A stretch of 64,000 bases of DNA. Origin: Rhizobiales bacterium 62-47. GTDB taxonomy: Bacteria > Pseudomonadota > Alphaproteobacteria > Rhizobiales > Xanthobacteraceae. Every line of letters begins with the position of its first letter. Position 1 is the stretch's first letter. This document shows, one piece after another, positions 44,632 to 53,341 of the stretch. Both the position numbers and the translations under genes were made by a program. Below the pieces are notes generated by a model. The model searched no databases. It had not been told where the DNA came from and saw nothing but the letters and a program-made list of their open reading frames with translations. Location of the stretch: assembly GCA_001899255.1 (NCBI GenBank), contig MKVX01000005.1:62001-126000 (forward strand), given 5' to 3'.

Positions 44632-45338
44632 TCGTACCCCAAATAAATGCGACGCACTTCGTCGTTGCCGGCGAGATTCTGTGCGCTATCGCGCAGGACA
44701 ATGCGGCCGCTCTCCAGCACCACGCCGCTATCAGCCACCTCAAGCGCCAGATTGGCGCTCTGCTCGACGATCAGCATGGTCATGCCGGTCTCTTCGCGGA
44801 TGGCGGCGAGCGTCTTGAACAGGCTTTGCGTGATGATCGGCGCGAGCCCGAGCGACGGCTCATCGAGCAGCAGCAACCGTGGCCGCAACATCAGTGCGCG
44901 GGCAATCGCCAGCATCTGCTGTTCGCCGCCGGAAAGACTACCGGCCTGTTGCGACAGGCGCTCCTGCAGCCGCGGGAAGTAGGTGAGCCACCGCTCGCGA
45001 TCCTGGCGTGCTTCGGCGCTGCTGCGCAGGTACGCGCCGAGGCGGATGTTCTCATCGACCGTCAGATCGGCGAACGTTCCCCGCCCCTGCGGCACATGTG
45101 CCACGCCAGAGGCAACGACCTTTCTTGCCGATAGCCGATCGATCCGCTTGCCGTCGAACATGATCGTGCCGCTTCGCGTGGTGGTGCCGGAGATGGCGCG
45201 CAGAAGCGTCGTCTTTCCCGCACCGTTGGCGCCGAGCACCACCTGAATTTTGCGTTCGCTGATGGCGAGGTCGATGTCGTGCAGCACGCTGCGCTCGCCG
45301 TAGCCGGCCTGCAATCCCTCGATGGTCAGCAAGCTCAT
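44628..45338 (-). CDS. livF: Liv-type ABC transporter ATP-binding protein LivF (system 3)
   Basis: This 236-aa ATPase begins MSLLTIEGLQAGYGERSVLHDIDLAISERK. Walker A is GANGAGKTT, the signature LSGGEQQMLAIARAL, Walker B LLLDEPSLGL, and the tail LIVEQSANLALEVADSGVVLESG. It overlaps livG and livH by four bases on each side. Confidence 0.92.
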   Translation of the reverse strand: MSLLTIEGLQAGYGERSVLHDIDLAISERKIQVVLGANGAGKTTLLRAISGTTTRSGTIMFDGKRIDRLSARKVVASGVAHVPQGRGTFADLTVDENIRLGAYLRSSAEARQDRERWLTYFPRLQERLSQQAGSLSGGEQQMLAIARALMLRPRLLLLDEPSLGLAPIITQSLFKTLAAIREETGMTMLIVEQSANLALEVADSGVVLESGRIVLRDSAQNLAGNDEVRRIYLGYE

Positions 45339-46099
45339 GTCACAGCTCCGAGATAGGCAGCGGCGACGTTCGGGTCGGCCTTCACATCCTGCGGCGTGCC
45401 GTCCGCGATCTTGATGCCATTCTCCAGCACCACGACACGATCGGAGATGCGCATCAGCATGCGCATGTGATGTTCCACGAGCAGCACGGTCAGCTTGTAT
45501 TGCCGCCGCACGCGCAGGATGACGTCGGACAACTCATCCACCTCACCATGTGACAGGCCGTTGGCGGGCTCGTCCAACATCAACAAGCGCGGCAGCGAGA
45601 TCAACGCGCGCGCAAGTTCGATGCGTTTCAGGGTGCCGAACGGCAGGCCGCCGGCCAGATGATCCGCAACGCCGGCGAGCCCGAGATCGCGCAGAATATC
45701 GCGCGCCTCGGCTTCGATCTGCGCGATATCGACCACAGCGCCGCGACCGAAGATCGTGTTGATGAATCCGGGCTTGAGCCGGTGATGCGCGCCGAGCAGC
45801 ACGTTTTCCGTCACCGATAGCGCGCCGAACAGCCCGACGTTCTGCAAGGTGCGCGCAATGCCCAGACCAATAATGCGATCAGCCGGCAGCGCAGTGATGT
45901 CCCGGTTGTCGAAATGGATGGTCCCTCGGCTCACCGCATAGACCCGCGATATGGCATTGAACAGCGTCGTCTTGCCGGCGCCGTTGGGTCCGATCAATCC
46001 GCAGATCGTGCCGGGGTCGACGTCGAACGACACGTCCTGCAGCGCGCGGACGCCGCCGAACTCGATGCCGACATTGCGGACCTGAAGCAGGGCAGTCAC
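45335..46099 (-). CDS. livG: Liv-type ABC transporter ATP-binding protein LivG (system 3)
   Basis: This 254-aa ATPase starts at a GTG at 46099 (MTALLQVRNVGIEFGGVRALQDVSFDVDPGTI), which overlaps the stop of the formamidase gene by one base. Longer open sequence upstream is not homologous and is covered by that gene. Walker A is GPNGAGKTT, the signature is PFGTLKRIELARAL (degenerate), and Walker B is LLMLDEPANGL, with LLVEHHMRMLMRISDRVVVLENG at the end as in LivG. Confidence 0.92.
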   Translation of the reverse strand: MTALLQVRNVGIEFGGVRALQDVSFDVDPGTICGLIGPNGAGKTTLFNAISRVYAVSRGTIHFDNRDITALPADRIIGLGIARTLQNVGLFGALSVTENVLLGAHHRLKPGFINTIFGRGAVVDIAQIEAEARDILRDLGLAGVADHLAGGLPFGTLKRIELARALISLPRLLMLDEPANGLSHGEVDELSDVILRVRRQYKLTVLLVEHHMRMLMRISDRVVVLENGIKIADGTPQDVKADPNVAAAYLGAVT

Positions 46100-47052
46100 T
46101 ACTGGCCCCCCGGACGGAAGATCGCTTTCGGCATCCGCGCATGAACGCCATTTACGCTGTTGACGATCTGGGTGATGAGAAGATCGGCCTGCAAGGAGCA
46201 AAGCGCATAGGCATCGGATGCCGTCATGCCTTGCGTCGCAACCAGCAGGTCGATCATGTCGAGCACCGCCTGCCGCGCCGCTTCGCGCAGATCCTCGTCG
46301 AATCCCATGGTGATGAAGTGATCCGGCGTTTCCGCCCAGGGACGCTTGATCGAGCGCCCTTTGATGACGGTGAGTTGCAATTGCGCCGCTGTCATTGCCG
46401 TCTCGAGCGCGGTCTGCACCACCTCGCCCGATCCTTGCGCGGCATGCGCATCGCCGGCGTAGAAGCCGGCGCCTTCGACGAACACCGGCAGATAGAGCGT
46501 CGCACCCACCACCAGATCGGAACAATCGATATTGCCGCCGAAATTGCCCGGGATCGCCGAACTGCGCGGTTCCTCGCTGAACGGCGGCAGCACGCCCATG
46601 ATGCCGAGGAACGGGCGCAACGGAATGGTGATGCGCTCACCGAACTTCGCGGTCATGGTGCGGCGATCGAGCTCGAAATGACGCAGTTCCGCGTCCTGAA
46701 AGATATCGCTGAGCAGACCGCGGCTGCGTCCACCGGGGAAGATCAGGTTGAGGCCGTGATCCGCAATTTCCAGGCGCTGGATCTCCACCTTCAGCACGTC
46801 ACCGGGCAGCGCGCTCTCGACCGCGATCGGCCCCGTTAGGCTATGCGGGCCGCGGCCTTCGGTGCGGAAACGATTGCGCAACTCCAGCGCCTGCGCGAGA
46901 TCGAGCGAAGGGCCGCCGGCGTTGTCCCACATCGCCCACGTATCGAGGATGACGGTATCGCCCGATGCGATCGTTCGCACCGGCTTGGCGTGCGGCGCGA
47001 TGATCCCGCCCTGAATCGTTTCAGGACATGCCTTGAGAACGTGCGTGGTCAT
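46099..47052 (-). CDS. acetamidase/formamidase-family amidase
   Basis: This 317-aa enzyme belongs to the FmdA/AmdA family, which hydrolyses formamide or other short amides to ammonia plus the acid. The ATG at 47052 overlaps the stop of the DUF1989 gene by one base; a GTG at 47055 is an alternative. Family segments include GDTVILDTWAMWDNAGG, FLGIMGVLPPF, GGNIDCSDLVVGATLYLPVFVEGAGFYAGDAHAAQGSGE and a C-terminal substrate-contacting region. The coupling to DUF1989 and to a Liv importer resembles urea, amide and short-acid use operons. The actual amide is not known. Confidence 0.9.
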   Translation of the reverse strand: MTTHVLKACPETIQGGIIAPHAKPVRTIASGDTVILDTWAMWDNAGGPSLDLAQALELRNRFRTEGRGPHSLTGPIAVESALPGDVLKVEIQRLEIADHGLNLIFPGGRSRGLLSDIFQDAELRHFELDRRTMTAKFGERITIPLRPFLGIMGVLPPFSEEPRSSAIPGNFGGNIDCSDLVVGATLYLPVFVEGAGFYAGDAHAAQGSGEVVQTALETAMTAAQLQLTVIKGRSIKRPWAETPDHFITMGFDEDLREAARQAVLDMIDLLVATQGMTASDAYALCSLQADLLITQIVNSVNGVHARMPKAIFRPGGQ

Positions 47053-47741
47053 CACCCCACCCGCGCATCGCTTGCGTCAAACACCTGCAACCGCATCGGC
47101 GTGCAGCGCCCGCCATTGATCATGCTGAAATGATCCTCAGGACAATTCGAGATCGCAACCAGGCAGTCGGTCTCCGCGCGCAGTTCGACGTAGTCGCCCG
47201 GCTTGGAGACCGGCGCTTCGGCTACCCAGGCGTGCGACGCGCAGTCGTGGTGATAGTTCATGAAGAAATCGATGGTGTCGGGAATGTCCTCCGGCCGAAT
47301 GCCGTAGGGCGCTACCACTCCGCTGATGATCTCATGACAACCGTCGACCCCCATCAGGCCGAAGCTTTCATAGAAGCGCCGGTTACACATGCGCTGGTTC
47401 ACTTTGTGAACGCCCTTGGGTTCGGGCGTTTCCTTGATGATGGTCATCAGCGGCGTATAGATGGTCGACATCAGGACGTCGCCTTCGGTCAGGAAGTCTT
47501 TCGACATCAAGACCGTCGGCTCCGCTTTTCCCGATCGCTTGGCGCTGTACTGCATGGCGTAGCGCGTGGTGGAGTACGACAGGGACAGGCGGTCGCGGTA
47601 GTTGTTGGCGTTGAAGATCGCCACATCGACCACCTGCTGGCCTTCGAGATCCGTAATCCGCAACACTTCGCCGGACCGGACGAGCAAGGCTCGTCCGGTT
47701 TTCGGTGGCAGTACTTCGTTGAGCAATTCCATCGCCATCAT
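47052..47741 (-). CDS. DUF1989 / urea carboxylase-associated family protein
   Basis: This protein is about 229 aa and belongs to PF09347 (DUF1989). The exact start is uncertain among ATGs at 47741, 47738 and 47732. Recognisable segments are DLEGQQVVDVAIFNANNYRDRLSLSYSTTRY, GCHEIISGVVAPYGI, DTIDFFMNYHHDCAS and CLVAISNCPEDHF. Members are linked with urea carboxylase, with guanidine and carboxyguanidine metabolism, and with aminomethyltransferase-like enzymes. Two conserved Cys and several His suggest metal binding. It lies directly upstream of the amidase gene, so it probably acts in the same amide or urea-type step. Confidence 0.86.
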   Translation of the reverse strand: MMAMELLNEVLPPKTGRALLVRSGEVLRITDLEGQQVVDVAIFNANNYRDRLSLSYSTTRYAMQYSAKRSGKAEPTVLMSKDFLTEGDVLMSTIYTPLMTIIKETPEPKGVHKVNQRMCNRRFYESFGLMGVDGCHEIISGVVAPYGIRPEDIPDTIDFFMNYHHDCASHAWVAEAPVSKPGDYVELRAETDCLVAISNCPEDHFSMINGGRCTPMRLQVFDASDARVG

Positions 47742-47770
47742 CCGTCGCAATTCGTGACCACAGCCGGGGA

Positions 47771-49039
47771 TCAGTTGGTCTTCTGCGGCGTCTTGCCTTC
47801 GTACTTGGTGATGATGCCGCCGACCGGCTCCCAGTTGCCCTTGCTGTATCGAACGACCTGCATCGATTCGACGTAGAACGGGTCCTTGTTGCCATCGACG
47901 CAGACCTTGACGCCCGGCACCACGCCCATGATCGGGACGTCGCAGAGGTGCCGCGCGGAAGTCATGATCGCCTCGCGCGTCGGCGCCTTGGCCTTCTCCA
48001 GCACGGCAACCATGGTCTGAGCCTGGCCGAAGCCGTACATCGTCATCGGATCGTCGAGGTTGAGTCCCGGCGAACTGAACTTGGCGCCGATGTCGCGATA
48101 GGTCTTCATGTCCTTGGTCGCGGCATAATCAGGAGTCGTCGGGTCCATCAAGCTGACCACCGAATACACGCCTTCCGATGCTTCGGCGCCGGCGGGCTCC
48201 ATCACCGTTTTCTTCGATGCGCTGATGTTGGTGACGATGACCATCGGCCGCCACGGCGTATCCTGGACCTTGCGCAAGGTCTGCGCAGTGAACTTCGGAA
48301 CGGCGAACACCAGCAGGACATCGGCATTGGTCGCGGCGAGATTCGAAACTTGAGAATCGACCGTCGGCGACGTGACTTCATAGGACTGCGCGGCCGCCAC
48401 CTGAATGCCACTACCCTCCGCGGCATGCTTGAATGCATTCAGCAGCTCTTTGCCGAAATCGTCATTCTGATACAGGATCGCGACCTTGGCGTCCGGCTTC
48501 TTCGACTTGACGAACTCGGCATAGATGCTGCCTTCCGTCGTATAGGCAGGCTGCCAGCCGACGGTCCACGGGAACTTCTCGAGGTCGGTGCTGAACGATG
48601 ACAGTCCGCTGCCGACCGACAACTGCGGCACGCCGCGCTTGTTGAGATAGTCGCGGATCGCAAGGCCCGTCGCACTGCCGAGCGGCCCCATCACCAGCGC
48701 GACCTGGTCGCGTTCGACGAGGCGGCGCGCCTGTTCCACCGTGCGCGGCGGCGAGTAGCCGTCATCATAATAGACGTAGGAAATCTTGCGGCGCTTGCCG
48801 TCGCTCATCATGACGCCGCCGTCGCGGTCGTTGATGGATTTGAAATAGGCATCCTGCATCGCGCAGATCGTCACGAATGACGCGATCGGCCCGGTGCTCG
48901 GGCAGATGCCACCGATCTTGATCTCGGTGTCGGTGATGCCTGTCGACGCGCTGTCGGCAGCCATCGTGGATGTCGCCATAACGAGCGTCGACGCCGCAAC
49001 AAGCGCCGGCTTCACCCAGCTAAATCGAACATGCCGCAT
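47771..49039 (-). CDS. Liv-type ABC transporter substrate-binding protein (system 3)
   Basis: This 422-aa periplasmic binding protein starts at the ATG at 49039 (MRHVRFSWVKPALVAASTLVMATSTMAADS). An open extension upstream is not homologous. The mature fold begins TDTEIKIGGICPSTGPIASFVTICAMQDAYFKSIND, the pattern of the larger amide/urea/aromatic subgroup of these proteins. The segment DPTTPDYAATKDMKTYRDIG is in the C-terminal lobe. Its gene heads the group DUF1989, amidase, livGFHM, amidohydrolase, esterase. Confidence 0.92.
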   Translation of the reverse strand: MRHVRFSWVKPALVAASTLVMATSTMAADSASTGITDTEIKIGGICPSTGPIASFVTICAMQDAYFKSINDRDGGVMMSDGKRRKISYVYYDDGYSPPRTVEQARRLVERDQVALVMGPLGSATGLAIRDYLNKRGVPQLSVGSGLSSFSTDLEKFPWTVGWQPAYTTEGSIYAEFVKSKKPDAKVAILYQNDDFGKELLNAFKHAAEGSGIQVAAAQSYEVTSPTVDSQVSNLAATNADVLLVFAVPKFTAQTLRKVQDTPWRPMVIVTNISASKKTVMEPAGAEASEGVYSVVSLMDPTTPDYAATKDMKTYRDIGAKFSSPGLNLDDPMTMYGFGQAQTMVAVLEKAKAPTREAIMTSARHLCDVPIMGVVPGVKVCVDGNKDPFYVESMQVVRYSKGNWEPVGGIITKYEGKTPQKTN

Positions 49040-49220
49040 TGAAAAGCACTCCCTTTTAATGTGTGCGACCGATCGTCGCCCGATGCATGACGTCTCAAAT
49101 CCCAGTCTTCGAAGTCGCGCCGTCAGAACCGGTGATGCCGCTTGCCACATGCGAGCGACATCGTTCGCGGACCCGCACGGCCCGACGCTGTCGTCGTACC
49201 AACCGATTGAGTGATACCGC

Positions 49221-49529
49221 CTAGGCGACCGATCCTTTGCCCTGGAGCGATTCCACGAGTTTGTTGACAGCGACCGTTGCGCCTTTGCCGGCCTCGTTGC
49301 CGAAGATCAACCGCGCGAACTGTCCGCCGAGATAGGGATGCAGACCGATATCGTAGAGCGCGAGGAAATTGCGGGTTTCGATCGCGCGCCGCTCGTCCTT
49401 GCGCAGCGCGTATCGATCGAGCACCGCCGCTTCGTCGGCGGCGAACTCCTCACGCAACTCCGGCGACCACTTGAGATCCTGGATCAGATCGTGCGTCGCA
49501 AGCGACGGATTGAATTTTTCAAGACCCAT
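49221..49529 (-). CDS. LigA-like small subunit of class III extradiol dioxygenase
   Basis: This 102-aa protein matches the small (alpha) subunit of protocatechuate 4,5-dioxygenase LigAB: SLATHDLIQDLKWSPELREEFAADEAAVLDRYALRKDERRAIETRNFLALYDIGLHPYLGGQFARL. The small subunit caps the active site of the large one. It lies 12 bases after the LigB-like gene. About 180 bases separate it from the binding-protein gene downstream, so the dioxygenase pair may have its own transcript. Confidence 0.9.
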   Translation of the reverse strand: MGLEKFNPSLATHDLIQDLKWSPELREEFAADEAAVLDRYALRKDERRAIETRNFLALYDIGLHPYLGGQFARLIFGNEAGKGATVAVNKLVESLQGKGSVA

Positions 49530-49541
49530 CGAATCCTCCCG

Positions 49542-50420
49542 TCACGCGGTCGCACGCTGCTTCGGCATATTGGCGTCCATGTCCCACAACACGCCGCCCA
49601 CGCCGCATTTGAAATCCTTGTGCACCGTGTAGCCAAAACTCTTGCCAGGCTTCGAGCCGATCGCACCGAGCACGACCACCCAGGCGAGCAATTCCGCTGT
49701 GCCGCCGGAGCCGGCGGCTTCCATCTTCTCCAGCGTCAGTTCGTTGAGCAGCTTCTCATGATCGCCGGATGCGACGAGATCGAGGAACCAGCGATCGAAC
49801 TCTTCATCGATGAAATAATAGCGCGCTCCGCCGGGCTCGTGACTAAGGCCACCTGAACCGAGCAACGCCACACGCATGTCGGCCGGCAGATCGTTGCGGA
49901 TGAAATCACCCAATGCCTGGCCGACCTCATAGCAGCGACGCTGATCCGGAATCGGTGGAACGGTGCAGTTCTGCAGCACGGGCACCATCGGAATGCCGGC
50001 GCCCACGACATTGGTGAGCAGCACCGGCACGGAAATGTTGTCGTCGAACTTGAGATTTTCGTTCTGCGCAAACATGCGGATGCCGCGCTTCGTCATGCCG
50101 TTGAACAGCGCCGAGGCAACGTCCGGGGATCCCTTCACGGTGTAATCCTCGCAACCGATCCACGGTTTGAACCATTCGTAGGGTCCGCGATGCTCGGCGG
50201 CCATGCCGATCAGGAAATCCGGATAGGTGCGGATTCGGCTGTTCGCCAGATGGTCGTTGGCGAACACGATCAGGACATCGGCTTTCGCAGCGGCAATCGC
50301 CTCGGCCAGGTTGCGATAGGTGTTGACCACCACATCCTTGACGTCCGCAGGCGCGGCCTCAAGCAAACCGATCAAACCCGGCGCATGCGGCGCTCCCGCT
50401 GCGAATACGATCTCGGCCAT
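49542..50420 (-). CDS. LigB-like catalytic subunit of class III extradiol dioxygenase
   Basis: This 292-aa iron(II) ring-cleavage subunit starts at the ATG at 50420 (MAEIVFAAGAPHAPGL). His in GAPHAPG and His in VFANDHLANSR fit the iron ligands, and His in GSGGLSHEPGG fits the catalytic acid-base residue of LigB. A Glu in the last third should be the third ligand. Substrates in the family include protocatechuate, gallate, 2-aminophenol and related rings. With LigA it forms the dioxygenase. The neighbouring amidase genes hint at a nitrogen-bearing ring, but this is inference. Confidence 0.9.
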   Translation of the reverse strand: MAEIVFAAGAPHAPGLIGLLEAAPADVKDVVVNTYRNLAEAIAAAKADVLIVFANDHLANSRIRTYPDFLIGMAAEHRGPYEWFKPWIGCEDYTVKGSPDVASALFNGMTKRGIRMFAQNENLKFDDNISVPVLLTNVVGAGIPMVPVLQNCTVPPIPDQRRCYEVGQALGDFIRNDLPADMRVALLGSGGLSHEPGGARYYFIDEEFDRWFLDLVASGDHEKLLNELTLEKMEAAGSGGTAELLAWVVVLGAIGSKPGKSFGYTVHKDFKCGVGGVLWDMDANMPKQRATA

Positions 50421-50464
50421 GGCATTCTCCTTCTTGACCCAAACTTGAGTTAAAATTCCAAGAC

Positions 50465-50470
50465 TGTCAA
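50465..50470 (-). promoter_or_regulatory. TTGACA -35 candidate for the ligBA promoter
   Basis: A perfect TTGACA reads on the minus strand 45-50 bases before the LigB-like start. No convincing -10 element follows at normal spacing, so this is a weak call. Confidence 0.25.
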
Positions 50471-50484
50471 GATTTTCGAAAATC
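50471..50484. promoter_or_regulatory. perfect 14-base palindrome in the ligB/gntR divergent region
   Basis: GATTTTCGAAAATC is a perfect palindrome that abuts the TTGACA on the minus strand. It lies 70 bases before the GntR start and 51 bases before the LigB-like start. It is a good candidate for the operator of the adjacent GntR regulator. Confidence 0.55.
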
Positions 50485-50553
50485 GAATTCTGCTTGGATT
50501 CTCGGCAATGCTCGCTCATATTGGGGGCAGATTCGCGACCAATAGGCGCAGCT

Positions 50554-51309
50554 ATGAAGAACACCCCAAAACAGCCGGCACGTACATGGGGCCCTGGCTT
50601 GCACCCGGCCCGCGACGAAACGCCCAAAACCCTCGCCGGCAGAGTCGCTCAACAATTGCGGCAAGATATCATCCGGCATCGTTTGGAGCCGGGCGAGCGG
50701 CTCCAGTTCGAAAAGCTCAGCAAGCTCTACGAAGTCGGCACCAGCCCGCTGCGCGAAGCCCTGTTTCAGGTTGCGGCGCAGGGGCTCGTGGTCGCGGAGG
50801 ATCACAAGGGCTTCATCGTCGCGCCCATTCAATTCGACGAGATGCTCGACGTCTCGAATCTGCGCGCCAACCTCGAAAGCTACGCCATTCGCGGCGCGAT
50901 CCGCGACGGCCGCGAGGAATGGGAAGTCGATCTGCTCGCGGCGTTCCACCGCCTCAAGCGGGCGGGCATCGCTGTCGCCGCCGATCAGGATGACGAGGAC
51001 CGGCGTACCGAGTGGGAAGATCGCCACCGCGAATTCCATTACGCCTTATGCAAAGGTTGCGGTTCGCCGTGGCTGCTGCATTTCTTCGACGAGCTTTACG
51101 ACCACATGGAGCGCTATCGGCGCTACTTCTGGAAGTATGCCGAACGCGCCGTCGCCGCCGACAGCGAGCACGAAGCCATCATGAAAGCGGCGCTGGATCG
51201 CGACGAGGAGCGCGCCGCCACTCTGCTGCAGGCGCATTTCCAGAAGCAGGCGAAGCTCACCATGAGCCTGCGCAAAAAGGTCGAGCGCGCGACGGCCGAA
51301 GTTTCCTAG
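50554..51309 (+). CDS. GntR-family transcriptional regulator (FadR/FCD type)
   Basis: This 251-aa regulator starts at the ATG at 50554 (MKNTPKQPARTWGPGLHPARDETPKTLAGRVAQQLRQDIIRHRLEPGERL). The winged helix continues FEKLSKLYEVGTSPLREALFQVAAQGLVV. The FCD effector domain has DRHREFHYALCKGCGSPWLLHFFDELYDHMERYRRYFW and DSEHEAIMKAALDRDEERAATLLQAHF, with His residues that could hold a metal and a carboxylate ligand. It diverges from the ligBA genes and probably represses them. Confidence 0.92.
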   Translation: MKNTPKQPARTWGPGLHPARDETPKTLAGRVAQQLRQDIIRHRLEPGERLQFEKLSKLYEVGTSPLREALFQVAAQGLVVAEDHKGFIVAPIQFDEMLDVSNLRANLESYAIRGAIRDGREEWEVDLLAAFHRLKRAGIAVAADQDDEDRRTEWEDRHREFHYALCKGCGSPWLLHFFDELYDHMERYRRYFWKYAERAVAADSEHEAIMKAALDRDEERAATLLQAHFQKQAKLTMSLRKKVERATAEVS

Positions 51310-51376
51310 CTGCCGACCTTCGGATCGACGGCCGCCCGCTCGTTCACGGGTAACGGCGGCGACGTTTCCGCGACGA

Positions 51377-51775
51377 CTACTTTGAGCCCGTCAGCCGCTT
51401 GCTGAAATTCTCGATATTGATGAGCCCGCGGGCGTGAAAGCCCTCGCCGATTTTGCGCTCGCCATCGAAAGAGGCGACCTCGAAGCGAACGATGCGGCGC
51501 TCGACCGCCACGACTTTCGCCGTCGTCCGCACAGTGGCGCCGACAGGCGAGGCCGCCAGATGCCTGATGTCGACCGCGGCACCGACGGTGACCCATCCCG
51601 ACGGAAGATGGCGCTGGACGGCATCGTAGGCAGCCAGCTCCATCTGCTGAATCATCATCGGCGTGGCGAACACCATCGGCATGCCTTCGAGCATATAGCC
51701 GACCGTCTGCTCCGGCGGGACGACCAGCGTGCGCTCCGCGCTCATCCCCGTGGAAATAACGTCACTTGCGTCCAT
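51377..51775 (-). CDS. FlK-like hotdog-fold thioesterase
   Basis: This 132-aa hotdog protein resembles fluoroacetyl-CoA thioesterase FlK. The three catalytic residues of FlK fit Thr in VFATPMM, Glu in MIQQMELAAY and His in AVDIRHLAASPVG. Homologs hydrolyse acyl-CoA esters or act as housekeeping thioesterases. It lies 12 bases after iorB. Since IorAB makes an arylacetyl-CoA, this enzyme could release free arylacetate and CoA. That coupling is inference from position. Confidence 0.85.
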   Translation of the reverse strand: MDASDVISTGMSAERTLVVPPEQTVGYMLEGMPMVFATPMMIQQMELAAYDAVQRHLPSGWVTVGAAVDIRHLAASPVGATVRTTAKVVAVERRIVRFEVASFDGERKIGEGFHARGLINIENFSKRLTGSK

Positions 51776-51787
51776 GATGCCCCTCGA

Positions 51788-53341
51788 TCACTCGGCAGCT
51801 GCGCCCATTCCGTGACCCTCGTCAAGGACGGCAGCCAACTTCTGCTTCAAGGCATCGCCGTATTCGTCCGCATCCGCCGCCTTCCTCAAGGCCGCGAGCT
51901 GAGCCGCAGCGTCGCCGCGGCCTTCCAATGCCGGCAGAGCCGCCATGATCGTCTGGAATTTTGCCGTGGCACGGTCATGCGTATCGCCATAGCCCTTGAC
52001 CAACTCGAGGCAGCGCGCGACTTCGACCGCCAGCGCATAGTCGCGGGACACGACATCCGCGACCTGCGCCAGCCAAACCTCATGCCGTTTGGATTCCGCC
52101 ATCCAGCGCAACGAACGCCGCCGCAGCGGCTTCAGGCGCGCGACCAGCGACAGCAGAAGAAATCCGCGTACGGACGACGTCTTGACGACATAGCCCTTTC
52201 TCGTCACGCGATCGAGCACGGCCGAAGCAATTTTGCTCCGCATCATCCAGCGCCCCAGCGATGCGGGTACTGTCTCCACGATCTCCTGACGCCTCGGGTG
52301 CATGTATTCGGCGATCTCGACGATCTCGCCGTCTTTCGCTCGCACTTCCGAACGGACGCGATCGAAACGGCTCCGCCTGATTTTGAGTTCGGCAACACGG
52401 ATCGTGTCCTCGAACGACATGGCGACCGCGAGCACACGCGCCACCTCGCTCAGAAGCTCGCCTGAACTGCCGCTGCGTGAAGCTTCAATGGCCAGAATCG
52501 GCTCCAGCCGCTTGAGGTACAGCCGCGCATAGTCTTCGTCCTGATAATCGATCAGGCGCAGCACGCCGCTACTCACCACCGGACGCGACGTATCCGTCAA
52601 CTGGCTCGAGATGCCGGACAGCAGAGCCGGGACACCCGGATCAGGCGCAGCCGCAACAATCGGCAGCGCGGCTTCGGTGTTGATGGTCCCCGCGCTCACG
52701 GCATCGATACCTGCCTTGAATGCGCGCACGCTGGGCTCGACGCCGACACCGCCACGCCGAATCGTGGCTTCGAACGCCGTGCGCTGGAATGGCAGCACGC
52801 CGGAGGCAGCCAGCGCTCCGAACAGCACCGCGGTGACAGGACTTCCAGCCGCTTCCGCAATCCCGGACATATCGAACGCGAAAAGGCGCGCGGCCGCCTC
52901 CTCGCTCGATTTCAAAAGCGCATGACTATCGACACGATCGTCCTGGACCGCCACGCGTTCCTGCATGGTAAAGACGCGGTGGGTCGACGTGATCAGAACG
53001 GTGCGATCCGGCGTCACGAGACCGCGTGCAATGGCACGTCCGGCCTCCATGAACTCAGATGCCAGAACGATATCGACGTCTCCCGGCACCGGCATCAGCG
53101 CCAGTACCGGCAATTGCTCGCGCGCCGCTTTTTTCGGAAACAGCTCGACGTAATACACGGTCGCACCGGTTCGCTGTGCGACGCCCGGAACCGAGGTCTT
53201 TTGCGCCAGATAGCCGCCATGCTCGGCCAGATCGACGATCCAGTCGGTCAGCACGCCGCCGCCTTCGCCACCCATCGCAAGGATCGCGATGGTGATCGGA
53301 CGAACCCGCGAGGTATCGGTGGAATTTGTTGCGTTCATCAT
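51788..53341 (-). CDS. iorB: indolepyruvate ferredoxin oxidoreductase beta subunit, long form
   Basis: This 517-aa protein starts at the ATG at 53341, which overlaps the iorA stop by four bases. The amino half is the gamma/beta domain of 2-oxoacid:ferredoxin oxidoreductases (ITIAILAMGGEGGGVLTDWIVDLAEHGGYLAQKTSVPGVAQRTGATVYYVELFP). The C-terminal part (about residues 220-517) is the DUF6537-type extension found in bacterial IorB proteins and is absent from the 200-aa archaeal subunit. With IorA it turns an aryl-pyruvate into aryl-acetyl-CoA and reduces ferredoxin. Confidence 0.9.
   Translation of the reverse strand: MMNATNSTDTSRVRPITIAILAMGGEGGGVLTDWIVDLAEHGGYLAQKTSVPGVAQRTGATVYYVELFPKKAAREQLPVLALMPVPGDVDIVLASEFMEAGRAIARGLVTPDRTVLITSTHRVFTMQERVAVQDDRVDSHALLKSSEEAAARLFAFDMSGIAEAAGSPVTAVLFGALAASGVLPFQRTAFEATIRRGGVGVEPSVRAFKAGIDAVSAGTINTEAALPIVAAAPDPGVPALLSGISSQLTDTSRPVVSSGVLRLIDYQDEDYARLYLKRLEPILAIEASRSGSSGELLSEVARVLAVAMSFEDTIRVAELKIRRSRFDRVRSEVRAKDGEIVEIAEYMHPRRQEIVETVPASLGRWMMRSKIASAVLDRVTRKGYVVKTSSVRGFLLLSLVARLKPLRRRSLRWMAESKRHEVWLAQVADVVSRDYALAVEVARCLELVKGYGDTHDRATAKFQTIMAALPALEGRGDAAAQLAALRKAADADEYGDALKQKLAAVLDEGHGMGAAAE

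Noticed and set aside
45335-46525. Longer form of the LivG protein starting at 46525.
   Set aside because: The extra 140 residues have no ABC homology and overlap the formamidase gene. A GTG at 46099 gives a normal-length LivG with one-base overlap.
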